Origin: Sphagnum compactum
Lineage: Eukaryota > Bryophyta > Sphagnopsida > Sphagnales
Assembly: GCA_965153455.1 (NCBI GenBank)
Contig: OZ234499.1
Span: forward strand, 1,922,001-1,986,000
Reading direction: 5' to 3'
DNA: 64,000 bases
Part shown: one piece after another, positions 49,961 to 61,560 of the stretch
How the letters are laid out: each line of letters starts with the position of its first letter
How positions within the stretch are numbered: the first letter of the stretch is position 1
Notes under the pieces: generated by a model
Database searches by the model: none
Told to the model about the DNA's origin: nothing
What the model saw: only the letters and a program-made list of their open reading frames with translations
Program-made: the position numbers and the translations under genes

Positions 49961-50707
49961 CCAAGCGGAAGTTAATTAGATTTTTTCTTTTCTTTTCGTA
50001 ATTTTTAGGTTTAACTCAAAACTAGGTACCTATTTCCCTATTTTCCTCATGAAAATTATTATTACGTTTTTTTGATTTGATTTTTTTTTAATTTATCAGG
50101 TTTTTCAGTTTTATTATTGGCGGGTTGAGAAATGGAAGGGCAGGCCAGGGAGGGGATGTTTAGGAGTGGAAGAGACCTTACACCTATTATAGGTGTGAGA
50201 TCGGTCCCACTCCTACTGGCTAATGATCTTTGTATGTTTAGACTTATGATGAGGTTGGCCTTGTGCTTTAACATGGGTTAAGGCCCACAGCCCCATTTTG
50301 GGGTTTCTATGGCCTTTTTCAGACACTTTTACACGCATTTTCCTTTGCAAAATAGACAAGCCATTTATTTAGTGGCTCTATCTTGTTGCTATCAATTTAT
50401 AATATAATAAAATAATAAATAATTTTATTTATTTATCTTGTTGCTACCAATCTCAATTTTAAATACAAATAAACGATTAATAAAGGTGCTTGAAATGTGA
50501 ACCCACAATTTAAAAACTAGTTATGCTTTGGGAACAGGTTCCCAAAGAACACATTATTACCCACCTGACGGGATGGCAGCTCACCCTACCAAGCTCAACA
50601 CATTCCTGGGCTCGTTCCATAGTAGGTATAGGACCTCAAATATGTCCAAAGGTAAGTTTGTGGTGCTGACAATATAAGCTTTCTTTGAAAGGGAAAACGT
50701 AGCCTAA
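49961..50707. other. Intergenic with a 17-bp palindrome
   Basis: AT-rich sequence surrounds a GC-richer block at 50,110-50,320, in which 50,180-50,196 (ACACCTATTATAGGTGT) is a near-perfect palindrome. Part of this block (TGTATGTTTA...AAGGCCCACA) is loosely repeated near 53,955-54,012. No gene is seen. Confidence 0.45.
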
Positions 50708-51099
50708 GGCCCCTTACCTTTACACCAGGAGTCAAGGCCAATCTTCAACTCAAATCAAGCATTCCTATTGGTGCAAAAGTTGAAATCAGCCCCCCCCAAG
50801 GGCTTTACACTAGGAGTCAATCAAGGCTGAAATATTAAAAAAATCTTTTCAATCTGCCTTTAAGTTACTCATAAATGCTGAACTTTATGGCCTTCTATTG
50901 GCTGCAAGGCTAAGGATACCATCAAATTTGGGAAGGCCAATTTGCAACCCTTGGGGCCAATGTTCCAACAATTATTAATATCATGATGTCAATGTTCTAA
51001 CATTTATTAGTAGTAACTTGGGACCAAACAACAAGCCAAAAAAATGCTCAAAGTTGGCCCTAAGCTTTTTCAACCCTGACTCCTAGTGTAAAGAGGACC
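50708..51099. mobile_element. Tourist-like MITE, 392 bp
   Basis: The left end reads GGCCCCTTACCTTTACACCA and the right end, inverted, GGTCCTCTTTACACTAGGAG, so the ends are imperfect terminal inverted repeats. TAA occurs on both sides (50,705-50,707 and 51,100-51,102), a 3-bp target duplication typical of PIF/Harbinger-derived MITEs. A third copy of the TTTACACTAGGAGTC word lies inside at about 50,800. Confidence 0.65.
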
Positions 51100-51102
51100 T
51101 AA

Positions 51103-51326
51103 AGGTGCATTCATTCACACCTAACATTAAATCAATGTTAAGTGAAAATCTAGGTGGCATCTTAGGTGGCACCCAATGTGAAATGGGTGATTGTTTAATA
51201 GTAAGTGAATGTTAACTTAACATAAAATTTTCATGGTAAAATAGGCTTATTATTAGGTCCTAAATGACTAGCTTGATGTTAGGGGACTTAATACTAGAGT
51301 CCTTAACACCAAGTGTGAATGCACCT
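51103..51326. mobile_element. Tourist-like MITE, 224 bp
   Basis: The ends are AGGTGCATTC and its exact inverse GAATGCACCT, with inner similarity extending through CACAC and TTAA-rich sequence. TAA flanks both sides (51,100-51,102 and 51,327-51,329). It abuts the preceding MITE and shares its TAA. No coding capacity. The superfamily is inferred from the 3-bp TAA duplication. Confidence 0.75.
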
Positions 51327-51329
51327 TAA

Positions 51330-52414
51330 GTGTCTATATGTACACAAGATTGAGTCCCAGCTGTTGCTACGAGATTTTTGTCCGAGTAGTGGACTTGAAG
51401 AAGCTTCAGTTTGTTTCTTGCTTGTTTTTCGTATGATTTGTACTCTTGATTGGGCTTGTTACACCAACCTTGTTTATTGTGAATGTACCATTGACTATCA
51501 TTTTTGAAAGGTGGTGATGGGTTCTTTACCATTGCTATTCCACAAATGCAATCCAAACCCTAAAAAAACCCCAATGTCAGTAGATTTTTTGGGTTTCCAG
51601 CTGGGTCCAAGACTAAGAACTCTTTTTATATGATTCTAGGTCATAGCCCTAAGATTTGATGTATAAATATGGGCATCTCCAATGACAACACTAAAAGAAA
51701 GCCCTTCACACAATATTTTGAATGTAATATAACATTTACATAGTTCCACATTAGACCTTCAAACTTGGTCTAGTTGTTTGGACATTAGAACTTCGAACCA
51801 CGCCAAGTTGAAATAAATGAGAGCAAATTACAAATAAGGCCAATGTGTCAAAGTTGATCGTCGACACTCCTTCTAAAAACCAAGAACCAACCAACACTAG
51901 TTTTCAAGGAGCATGCATATCAAATTCAATATATGAACTAGGTCCACCAAGCTACTACTAGGCATAAGTTAAATATTTCAAAATGGATACCTACCAATCA
52001 AGTATAGAGGCTTCAAAAAAATTCCAATCCAAGGGTAAAAGATATATATACATTTTCAAATTTGTCAATAAGGGTAAGAGTGAATGATCAACATTTTACC
52101 TTTATCATTCATCCGATGATAAGGGTAAATTATTTACCATTCATTCACTCACACCCACAGGCTATCTACGACTAAATGTAAGGCGAACAATAGGGTAAAT
52201 AAGGATGCATATAATTTGGGTAAGAGTACAACATATTGGCAAGGGAGGTTAAGTTAGGCTAGACACTTAGTTGCAATTGGCATTGTAAACATGATGAGCA
52301 CCTTCACATTAGAAACATCTTACCTAGGGCTAAATATATATAATACCCTAATTTGATAAGTAAATGTTTTTTTTGCTACCCTACTTACTTGTTCCTACCC
52401 CTTTGAAGATGTTC
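51330..52414. other. Intergenic AT-rich interval
   Basis: No gene found. A segment near 52,025-52,200 repeats AAGGGTAAA words in both orientations and may be another small inverted-repeat element with undefined ends. Confidence 0.35.
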
Positions 52415-52600
52415 CTATGCAACTGGAAGGTCCAGTTCCAGGTGCAAACTGCTACTCAATGAAAAGCTGCCCTTCTCAATGAGACTCCAAAACTGGTTGG
52501 ATTTCAATGGAACAGTTTGGAGAAGTTTGCAGTGCCAAAAGTCTTTAGCAGCTGGAAATGTCAACCTTCTTCTGTCCTCAAAGGAAATCAGATCTTCACT
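52415..52600 (-). CDS. Orphan terminal exon, 61 codons plus stop
   Basis: A TTGTGTTCAG acceptor is followed by exactly 186 bp, open in one frame, starting SEDLISFEDRRRLTFPAA and ending LDLPVA plus TAG. The composition is gene-like against an AT-rich background, with DRRRLTFPAAKDFW and SLIEKGSFSLSSS as the most distinctive parts. I do not recognise the family. No convincing upstream exon is visible within the next kilobase, although a gene-like stretch lies at 52,630-52,760. It is either the last exon of a gene with long introns, or a fragment carried by a transposon or left by decay. Confidence 0.4.
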   Translation of the reverse strand, partial: SEDLISFEDRRRLTFPAAKDFWHCKLLQTVPLKSNQFWSLIEKGSFSLSSSLHLELDLPVA

Positions 52601-54052
52601 CTGAACACAAGAAGAAAAGTATACTCATCTTGGTAATACATAATACCACCTCTCTTCCCTGCCAACACTGACATGGGTGTTGGATTGCACTAAACGAAAG
52701 TCTTTTCGTAATGGATGACTTTCTCTCAAATGGGTCGTCATAATTTTGTGCCACCTCAAACTCACATACTCACATTACTTCTATAAATGTTGAAAAAATT
52801 TCACCCAAAACAATTCTTTTGGGGGAAAGGAATTAAGCAATCTTTTGGAATTGCTGAGGAATATTCTCCTTGTCCATATGGAATCTTCAAACCTAATCCA
52901 AATAAACATGTGTGTTGGAGTTTCTAATTATGTAGTATGGTATGTTAGAAACTCACCCACACTTTAAAATCCAAGATTGATGTATAAAAAAGCAAGCCCG
53001 AAATGTGTGTGAGTATGGGGATGTGATCATTGCGGGAAAGATATATCATATCATGTTAAGAAAATGGCATAATTTGCCACCCTAGACATTAATCATTCGT
53101 TGACAAGTTAGTGGTCTCATCCATACATATCTCTAGATGCACTAATATGTTCACCCAAATAATTGACCTCAATTTTATCCATTATTTAGCCAAAATGGAA
53201 CAACATATTGTTCAAATTTGGTCAATTATGGACGGTAACATCATAGTGGGGGCATTCTTGGAGTGAAGGGGTTAGGATGAGGCAATAGCTGAATCTAGCC
53301 TATCTCATATTTTTGAAATTTATCTCACATGTCGACCTTATGCATCATAAAACACCGATCGAATGTTATCAACAACCTCAACACACAAAGATCATAAGGT
53401 GGTAGGAGCAAGAGGAATCTTTTGATTACAACAAGCCTCTTAGACCTTCTTGTCAGGTTAAATGCCCTTTTTGTTTGAGGGGACATTATTACATAAGGTG
53501 CCTTTCAAAGACAATAAAAAAGCTCTTCCAAATGTTTTACAAAGAAAGTGAAACAATAATTAACATTACGATAGCATATTTGTTAAGGCCACCAAATAAT
53601 CTATTTGGTTTGATAGAAAAAAACAAAGTTACAAATAGTGAAATATAGCCCTACAAATAGTATGATAAATAATATGAACAAAAAAGTGTTAGAAACAAAC
53701 TACCAAATGAGGAGTGACAATAGATCACCAAAAATTCATAAGAATCTATAGCAGGAGGATCTTACATCTTTTGCCTAAAAAATTTAATAAGGTGCCCTCC
53801 AAATATGGTAGGTACTTTTCTTGGCCCTTCAAATATGGTAGGTACTTTTAAAGGCCCTCCAAATATCCTTGGAAATTTTATATGTGTAAGGTGGCTTCCA
53901 CTCTTAAGCTTTGTAGACTTAAAAATGTGCCCCCCTCCTTTGCCTCACGATCTACCTATGTATGTTTAAGTTCATGATAACATCTGCCTTTATGGAGAAA
54001 AAGGCCCACAAAAGTGGGTGACATTCCCAAAATAAAGGGCCTATTCCCAAAT
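52601..54052. other. Intergenic; short tandem repeat near 53,793
   Basis: A unit of about 32 bp (CCCTCCAAATATGGTAGGTAC and variants) occurs three times at about 53,793-53,880. Otherwise AT-rich with no supported gene. Confidence 0.5.
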
Positions 54053-54312
54053 CTTGGGGTCCGACTCAGCTATAGCGTCGTTGTAGGACCCTTAATTTGG
54101 GAACGTTCCCACCCTAGGGCTTGGGGTCGGACTCAGCTATAGCCTAGTCGTAGGACCCTTAATTTGGGAACGTTCCCACCCTAGGGCTTGGGGTCGGACT
54201 CAGCTATAACCTAGTCATAGGACCCTTACTTTGGGAACATTCCCACCCTAGGGCTTGGGATCAGACTCAGATATAGCCTCATCGTAGGACCCTTATTTCG
54301 GGAATGTCCCAA
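54053..54312. repeat. Tandem array, 67-bp unit, four copies
   Basis: Units begin CTTGGGGTCGGACTCAGC (or close) at 54,053, 54,120, 54,187 and 54,254, exactly 67 bp apart. Each carries GTAGGACCCTTAATTTGGGAACGTTCCCACCC, which itself contains the palindrome GGGAACGTTCCC. The fourth copy is the most diverged. Confidence 0.95.
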
Positions 54313-57300
54313 TACACTTCATTTTTTAAGCTATGTCTTTAGGTGTCATTTTATGTGGGTTGTTGAGAGAGGAAGAAGAGACCCAATTGATGAAGAGCCC
54401 CAAGGAGAGGCCCAATTCATTTCTTTGAAAGGTATTGTGGTTTGAATCGGTAGTGGTGCATTTTGTAGCCTCTTTATATCTTTCATTACACACTCCATAT
54501 ATGTATCATACATTGTGGTTCATATTCAACATGACAAACCTCTAAGATGAAAAATTGTTCAATAGGTATGGCCCTTATTAGGGGGTCATGTGCTGAGGAG
54601 GGCCTAAATCCATTTGTTGCAACTAGGGTTGATTCTTGTAAAGCCAAAAATGATACAGCCATTGGGTGGGTATGTAGGGGTTGTCCTGGGTATCAATATG
54701 ATCAAATACTTGTATTGCAAAATTGGCCCGCAATTTGCCACTCGGCTTTCTAAGCTTTGAGAAGACCAATTATGAGGACTCCGATATCCATTAAATCCAA
54801 AACATCTTGACAAGTAAAATAAACTTTGGTTAGATCAACAATCATCCTACGACCGACCATGTCATGAATAAATTCACATCTTTTTTCCATTATTGAAACA
54901 TGTTATTGCCCATTTTAGTGTTGGATCATCAAATCATGGCACTCCCTTCCTCTTCTCCAAACATACACAGTTCTAAAATCATCTTTGTTGGCCTTGCCTA
55001 CAAGGCAAGAAGGATATTGTGTTTAGATTCATTATAGAGTATAGTAGCTTTAATGGATTTTGGCCCCCTAGGTAATAATAATAGGTCTATTTTTATATGA
55101 GGATTTTTGAGAGATGATATTTTGGGCTTGTGTTGAAACTTGAGATAAGTTATTATAGAGTCATAATATCTAGAAGGATTTTGGTTTCTTTAAGACAATT
55201 TTTGGAAGATTATATTTTTGCATGGTGAAATATTTGAGTTTCCATAATTCTTCTTTTTCTTTCCTTAAGATAATTTTTTAATGTAAATGGCAAGGCCACA
55301 GTGTGACACACCCCCTTGTTTAATCATCTTTGTAATTATTTTTTAAAATCAATTTTTGTTGCACCCAAGTAGGGGTGTAAGCCATGTAGCTTAATCCAGG
55401 TGAAATTATACCACACATTGTCAAGAGTGAAGAGGAGGATACCTACTATCCTTTGACCATGTGCATACAAGTACATTAGTTTAGTCTACCACTCATGCAT
55501 AAGATTTTGATTTTGTTGCATCATTAGAAGTCCAAAGCACCATGGTTACTTATAATATTCATCAACTCCTACTTGGATATGGCCATAACCTTCAATTGGT
55601 GATAGGAAAATCATGCATGGAAAGCACTCAAAACTCCTTAGATATTTGTTACTACACTTAAGGTCCATATAGACCTAAAGCCAAGGCCTCAACAAGAACA
55701 ATGAAATGTTAGTGCTATAGAGGATAGGTACCAATGTTGGCCGGTTCTACAATTTAGGCCAATTTGATTCCGATTCTAAGTTACCTTCTATGTGAAGGTT
55801 ATGAAATTTGAAAAAATAATCACCATAGGACCCAAACTGAGAAAGTTTTACATTAGAAATAATTCTTTTGAAACCAAATTGGGTATTTGCAATTGTGAAC
55901 ACAACTGCCCCAACACCACTTTTGTAAGTTGCACTTGAATTATAGAAGGGGTAGGTCATTGGATGTAAATCATCATGAAGCATGTTAGGATGAAGAAATG
56001 TTTTTGGTAGATGTCTTTGATTAGAAATTATTTCTGGGGGATTTTTGAGATAAAATGGAAAGGCCCATCACACAAAGGTTTGGGAACTGCCTTGAAAAAA
56101 CACTAATAATATTTAATTAAAATTTTGAATTTTCTTTTTGGCCTATTAGTGTCTTGAATACACTCTTTGACCTATTGCTAAAACGTCCCCAAGGAAATCT
56201 CCAATCTATACATGCTATAGGGAGGAGGATCTTGGTGTTTTGTTTCACTCAAGTTTATTTATTGTGACTTTTGATGCTTCAAACTAGTGACAAGATGATG
56301 TGCAACATATTTTGTTTCATCTTCATGTGTTGTTTTGTTGCTTGTTGACATTTCATAATTTTGTGATGTAGTTCTTTGATGTTGTCCTTATGCTCAAATT
56401 GTTTTTGTGATGTTCAAATTGCTCTCACCTTGTTCATAGTGTTATTGTGATTCATAATGCTTTTGTTAGCATCTTAGCGTAATTGTTGTCCTCTTTGTGC
56501 TTTTATGTTTCATAGTGTTTTCATTCCTCTTTTTTGAACTTCCATTATATTTTGCCAAATCATTGCCACAACATTGTCAAAATATTTTTTTTGGAATTTC
56601 TTTACATTCTTGTGTTTCTTTTTCTTTTTCTTCACCATGACTTGGTGAAAGATATTGTATTTGTTTCATTTCTTATACATGTTTTACAATTGTAAAAGAA
56701 CTTGAAGTTTTATTGTGAAATTGAAAATGAATTGATGAATGATTTGATGAAAGGCTAATTGTAAATTGTTATTTCATGTAGTGAAAAACACAACGATTTT
56801 ACATCAATATAAACTATGTTACAATTTCAACTTAATAAGCAAGGAGATCAACAATTTGGTCAAAACAAGGAATACAACATGGTACTCACACTTTTTCATG
56901 ACATTGTACAAAAATCAAAGGTGGGTTGAGGTTCTTCGCTTCCTCCTCCTAATTTTAAGTGAAATACCTATGTTAAAAAATGATTATAAAATGTGTTGAA
57001 TCATTTATTACAATTTTTCTAAAAACTTGTTGATGAACTTATAAATATGCAAAACTTAAAGCATTTGATGAATTTGAAAATTTGAAAGACTTGTTGACAC
57101 ATCATTAAGTTATTCCTAAAGCTTCAGAGATGAACGTTCAAAGGACAACAACAAAAGGAAGGTAAACAAAATAAAATTTGAGGTATGTTCTTTAATTCCA
57201 CACACTAGGGAAAAAAGGATGTGCAAGAGTTCCAAGATGAAGACTAGGTCGAAATGACAAGTTCATAAACAGCTCACAAACAAATCAATTACACAAGCTA

Positions 57301-59965
57301 AACGATGTAAGTGGTTAATGAAATTGAAACCAACATTGAATCATAAATTTGTCTTCAATTCACTACATTCACATGGCTTTCATTTGAAAGGAAGATACCA
57401 CCTTCCTCCTTAATATATATTTGGACCTCTCTATGAATTTTTTTTTGTGAAACATCTAAGTGGGGGTCTTGAAATTCCAAAATTATAAGTATTTTAATTT
57501 TGTATGTTCATTTTTTTTCACATGAACTCCAATAAAAAGTTTATAATTACAAAGTTATAACCTTTGAGGAAATCTTTCAAATGCTAGGTCACAAACTTCC
57601 ATTACAAGTATTTTGGACCTTATTTCTTAAGTTTTTGTGTTCACGAGTCAAACTATTAATTTAATTTTGATTCCCAACCATTATTTTGGCCATAACGTTT
57701 AACATGTAACTTTAAATGGACAATGCGAACTCATTTTCGATATCTATGTTTTGAAAACTTTTCAATGGCATAATGAACTTTAGGTTTGGATAAAGTTTAC
57801 TCCCCCCCCACCCCCTTCACATTCATCCCAAATATTGAGGACAATTAAAAAGTTTGAACTCCCAAAATGGGAGTTCATCTTAAGAGTTTGAGAAATGATT
57901 CCTTGTCGCTTCATAAATATTTCAACCTTTGTTTTGCTTTAATTTATTCTTGACTTGTTTTTTCTTTGTTTTGCCCTAACCTTGGTCCTAAACCCAAGCA
58001 AGGCTAAGGTTATGACATTTACAAAAAAAAGGTATTTGCAAAATTCATAAAATTTAAATTACAAGCTTGGAGGCTCGTAATGATTGAAGTATGGAAATAT
58101 CTATGGCAAACTTATTGATATAAGTTATCACATAAACATTTGAAAATATAGCTCAATGATGGTGTTGAGCATTAAAATCTACAACTTTTTTTTGAAATTT
58201 TTATCATTATTCCATTTTTAAAAAAAACTTGAATTACCACTAAATTTTTTTGTGTAAATGTTATGTTGCCACAAAAACAACCATGTCACTTACTTGTTAA
58301 CAACCTCACACAAGTTTAAACAATTAAAGTTATTTACATCTTTATTGATTCCAAATTACCTTCAAATGTGAACAAGGCATCATAAACACGTTGGCCTTGC
58401 CAATAAATAAAATGTTGTACATCTACCTACTGTGTCCACACTTTAAACACAAAAAAAATCAATTCCAATCTAAACAATTTAAACACTTTCACCAAAGAAA
58501 CCAGTTCTAATAAGGTAAAACTTCCAAAAGTTGGATTCAATGTGATAGTCCTTGTCCCTATGGGGGCAGGGCCAAACAAAAGACTACGACACATAGTTCA
58601 ATTAATTAATTGTAAGGGGAAGGTTTAACACACTATGGATAATCAATTTGTCACAATACAATGATGATTCCAAATGTTGATCATGTTTTTAATGAATACA
58701 CGTTTCATACAAATGTTAAATAACAATAACATGACCTTCAACTTAACTTCCATGGCAAGGCCTTGTGTCTAACCACCTTGACCTTTTCACATTTTTATGA
58801 CTAGCTTCAATTCCAATAATGAACTAGAAAATTCTACACCTTTAAATTGAGGCATGTGTATTATAAAGAATTGTTGCAACATGAATATGATACAAGAAAT
58901 GAAAGCATGTATTGGTCTAATGAAAGAGAACAAGATGTTTTCCATTAAAAAAAAATTAGGAATCAAAGAGGTACAACATATACCTTATCATTCAATGCAA
59001 TAAATAATACATTCATGATTATCACAATCAAAGGGAACAAAAAAAGTCGACCCAATCAAATTTTCTCTATTATTTTAGCCTAGGCTAGTAGCCTAGTTGA
59101 AGCTCTAGGTATGTCAATTGAAGTTTTGCAATCTTTTTTTTGAACTCTAGCCACAATAGAGTAATGTCCAAAGATCTTAAACTTCAACACATAAACTATT
59201 TTAATTACTATCATTGAACATTTAGCCCCTTTCATTTCCAAAGGAAGTATCTTGATCATTTCTTGATAAATTTGAATGATTTTTGTGGCATTGGATGCGA
59301 AAAGTTTAGGGCTACAACACATCTTTCAACTCCAAAGGCAACAAAAAAATGTTCATGGATTTGTGTTTCTCTAACATTATTGTTTGGTGACTAACCTAGT
59401 TACTTAAGTGAGAATTCAACTTTGGGCAAAACATATGGGATAAAATATAATCCCATTAACCACACTTCCTATTGTTCATTCTATTAATTATTTCATGGGT
59501 GCCCCAATAGTTTTTAAAAGAAGGAGCCACATTGATGGGAACATAATGGGGAAACAAAGCTAGAAAAAAAAATTCTCCCTCACTATCCCCAACACCAAAA
59601 GTAAAAAATAAAATCCCCCCATACTACATGCTAAGCCTTCTTATTGGTTACATGAAATTTTTATTTTCAAAAACTATCAATTACCATGTTAAACTGGGGT
59701 TAATACCCTTTCCTAAAAGTGTGGGTGCCTTTTAAACTATATTGGCTAAATACTTATTGTGAGAACTATTAATTAGTTGTAGTGTTTGCCCCAATTTTAT
59801 TTTATCTTATTTTATTTGTAATGGGCCTTGTTGATTGGCCCAAGATGAAGAAATTCCAAGACTTTGAATGTTCCCCCAATCAATTTTTTACTCTCAAAAT
59901 ATAATTATAATCTATGTCTTCCCTTTTACCCCGCCTATATAGGTTCGAAGAACACACCTTTTAAC
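54313..59965. other. Long AT-rich gene-free interval
   Basis: I see no exon, transposase or RNA gene here. Minor structure: a hairpin GAACTCCC-AAAAT-GGGAGTTC at about 57,856-57,876 and a C-rich run near 57,802-57,815. Short open frames (54,547-54,753; 55,747-55,983; 56,766-56,999; 59,080-59,322) have no recognisable domains. Confidence 0.4.
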
Positions 59966-60310
59966 AAATGATATGGGATAGAAATGAGTTGCTATTAGGA
60001 ACTTGGAAGACATGTTGGAAATTCATTGGGAACATAAAGCGAACACATTGTGAACAACAAAAATCCAAAACCCTTTCGCCTTTCCCCCCTAAAAAAAATG
60101 ATATGGGATAAAACATAAGTGCTATAAGGAACACCTTGGGATGTTGAGAAACACATTAATAGTTCATTGGGAATTCATTGAGATCATGGTGGGAACACAT
60201 TGTGAACAATAGAAATTGAAGACCCTCCGCCTTTCCCCAAAATAACCAACATGAGATAAAAGTCATGTCTTATTGGGAACACCTTGGGAAACACATTTTG
60301 AGGGCCATTT
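59966..60310. repeat. Tandem array, about 130-150 bp unit, about 2.5 copies
   Basis: AAATGATATGGGATA starts copies at about 59,966 and 60,097, and ACATGAGATAAAA a third, partial one near 60,249. Shared inner words are GAACACATTGTGAACAA, TTCATTGGGAA and CGCCTTTCCCC. Confidence 0.75.
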
Positions 60311-61560
60311 TAGACAAGGGTCTAAGGAGCAGGGTGCAATGAAATTGAACATTCCTATTTGTCAAAAGATTTAACGTGATCCCAAGGCCTTTAGACAAGG
60401 GTACAAGATCAAAACAAATCAAATTGTGATTTAGCTTACATGGCATCATTTTGAAGGGAAGCTAATTGGTCCAAATCAAAAAAAAAAAAGCTTAAAGGAA
60501 AGCTCATGGTTTGGAGAACCAAAGTGTAAGTTAGGGTCCAAGGTTGCTCATTTCTTTGTTTTTTTTCTTACTCTTTTTGGTTGTTTTCTTTTACCTTTGT
60601 TGCTCAAATTTTGTGAAAGTGAAAGGCATGCTACGGATTGAGGTTGAAAGCACACCAACTCCCCAATTTTTGTCCAATTTTAAAGTTGACATGGTTAGTT
60701 TTGTAAATCCTCACAAGATGGTTGTTAAAAGGAATGTATTTTCAGCCTTTCCAACTGCATGCGATGGAAATAAAAACTAAAAACTAAAAAACCCATATAA
60801 TAATTTTTTATTATTATTAATTTTAAAAAACCAAAAGTTAACCTAATCTTCCTACATGTCGATCACATTTACTGTACCTTTGTGAGAGTCGATCATAAGC
60901 CCAAGTTCAAGGTTTAAAAAACCTTGCCAAGTAAAAATATATATCAGATTATTATTATTTTGTATCTATAATTTCACTTCAACAAATCTTAAAATATAAT
61001 TTCAAATCCAATAATTGAATCAATCAAAGCTGGATTCTTTTTAACAGGGAAGGCAATTAACTAAAAAGCTTAGTGTAAGTTTACCACAATATAAAGGTCC
61101 ATAAAAATTGTTTACACTTTTGAAATTATTAGGACAGTTTTCAAATACAATGGAATTTACTCTTTTAAAACAAACCCTAATTGTGGGGTATATCTTACAT
61201 ATACCCATTGGTATCAACAGGATATAATTTTTTTCAGATGTGTATATTCCAAGTATGTGCTTCATCGGTTTATATTAGTTTGGAGAAAAGACGCGGTAAG
61301 GGATATACCCTACTGATAATCAGTGGGTATATCTGGGTAAATAGAACCAAGAACCCAGTTCTGGTTCTGACCAGTTCCAGTTCGGTTCTTACCAATTGGA
61401 ACCAGAACCGACAATTCTTACCCACCAAAGCAACAACACCCACCCTACACACAAAAATACCACTTTATTTGTGCACTCACACAAATTCACTTGTAGGGGT
61501 GGGAGGAATTGCAGTTAGCAAAGAAGTGGATGGAGCCTATTGATCCCTTCTCTCATGGAT
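60311..61560. other. Intergenic AT-rich interval
   Basis: No gene is found. A stretch at 61,362-61,412 repeats GGTTCT and its inverse AGAACC (foldback-like), and GGGTATAT words in both orientations lie at 61,175-61,335, suggesting small inverted-repeat elements. Confidence 0.35.
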
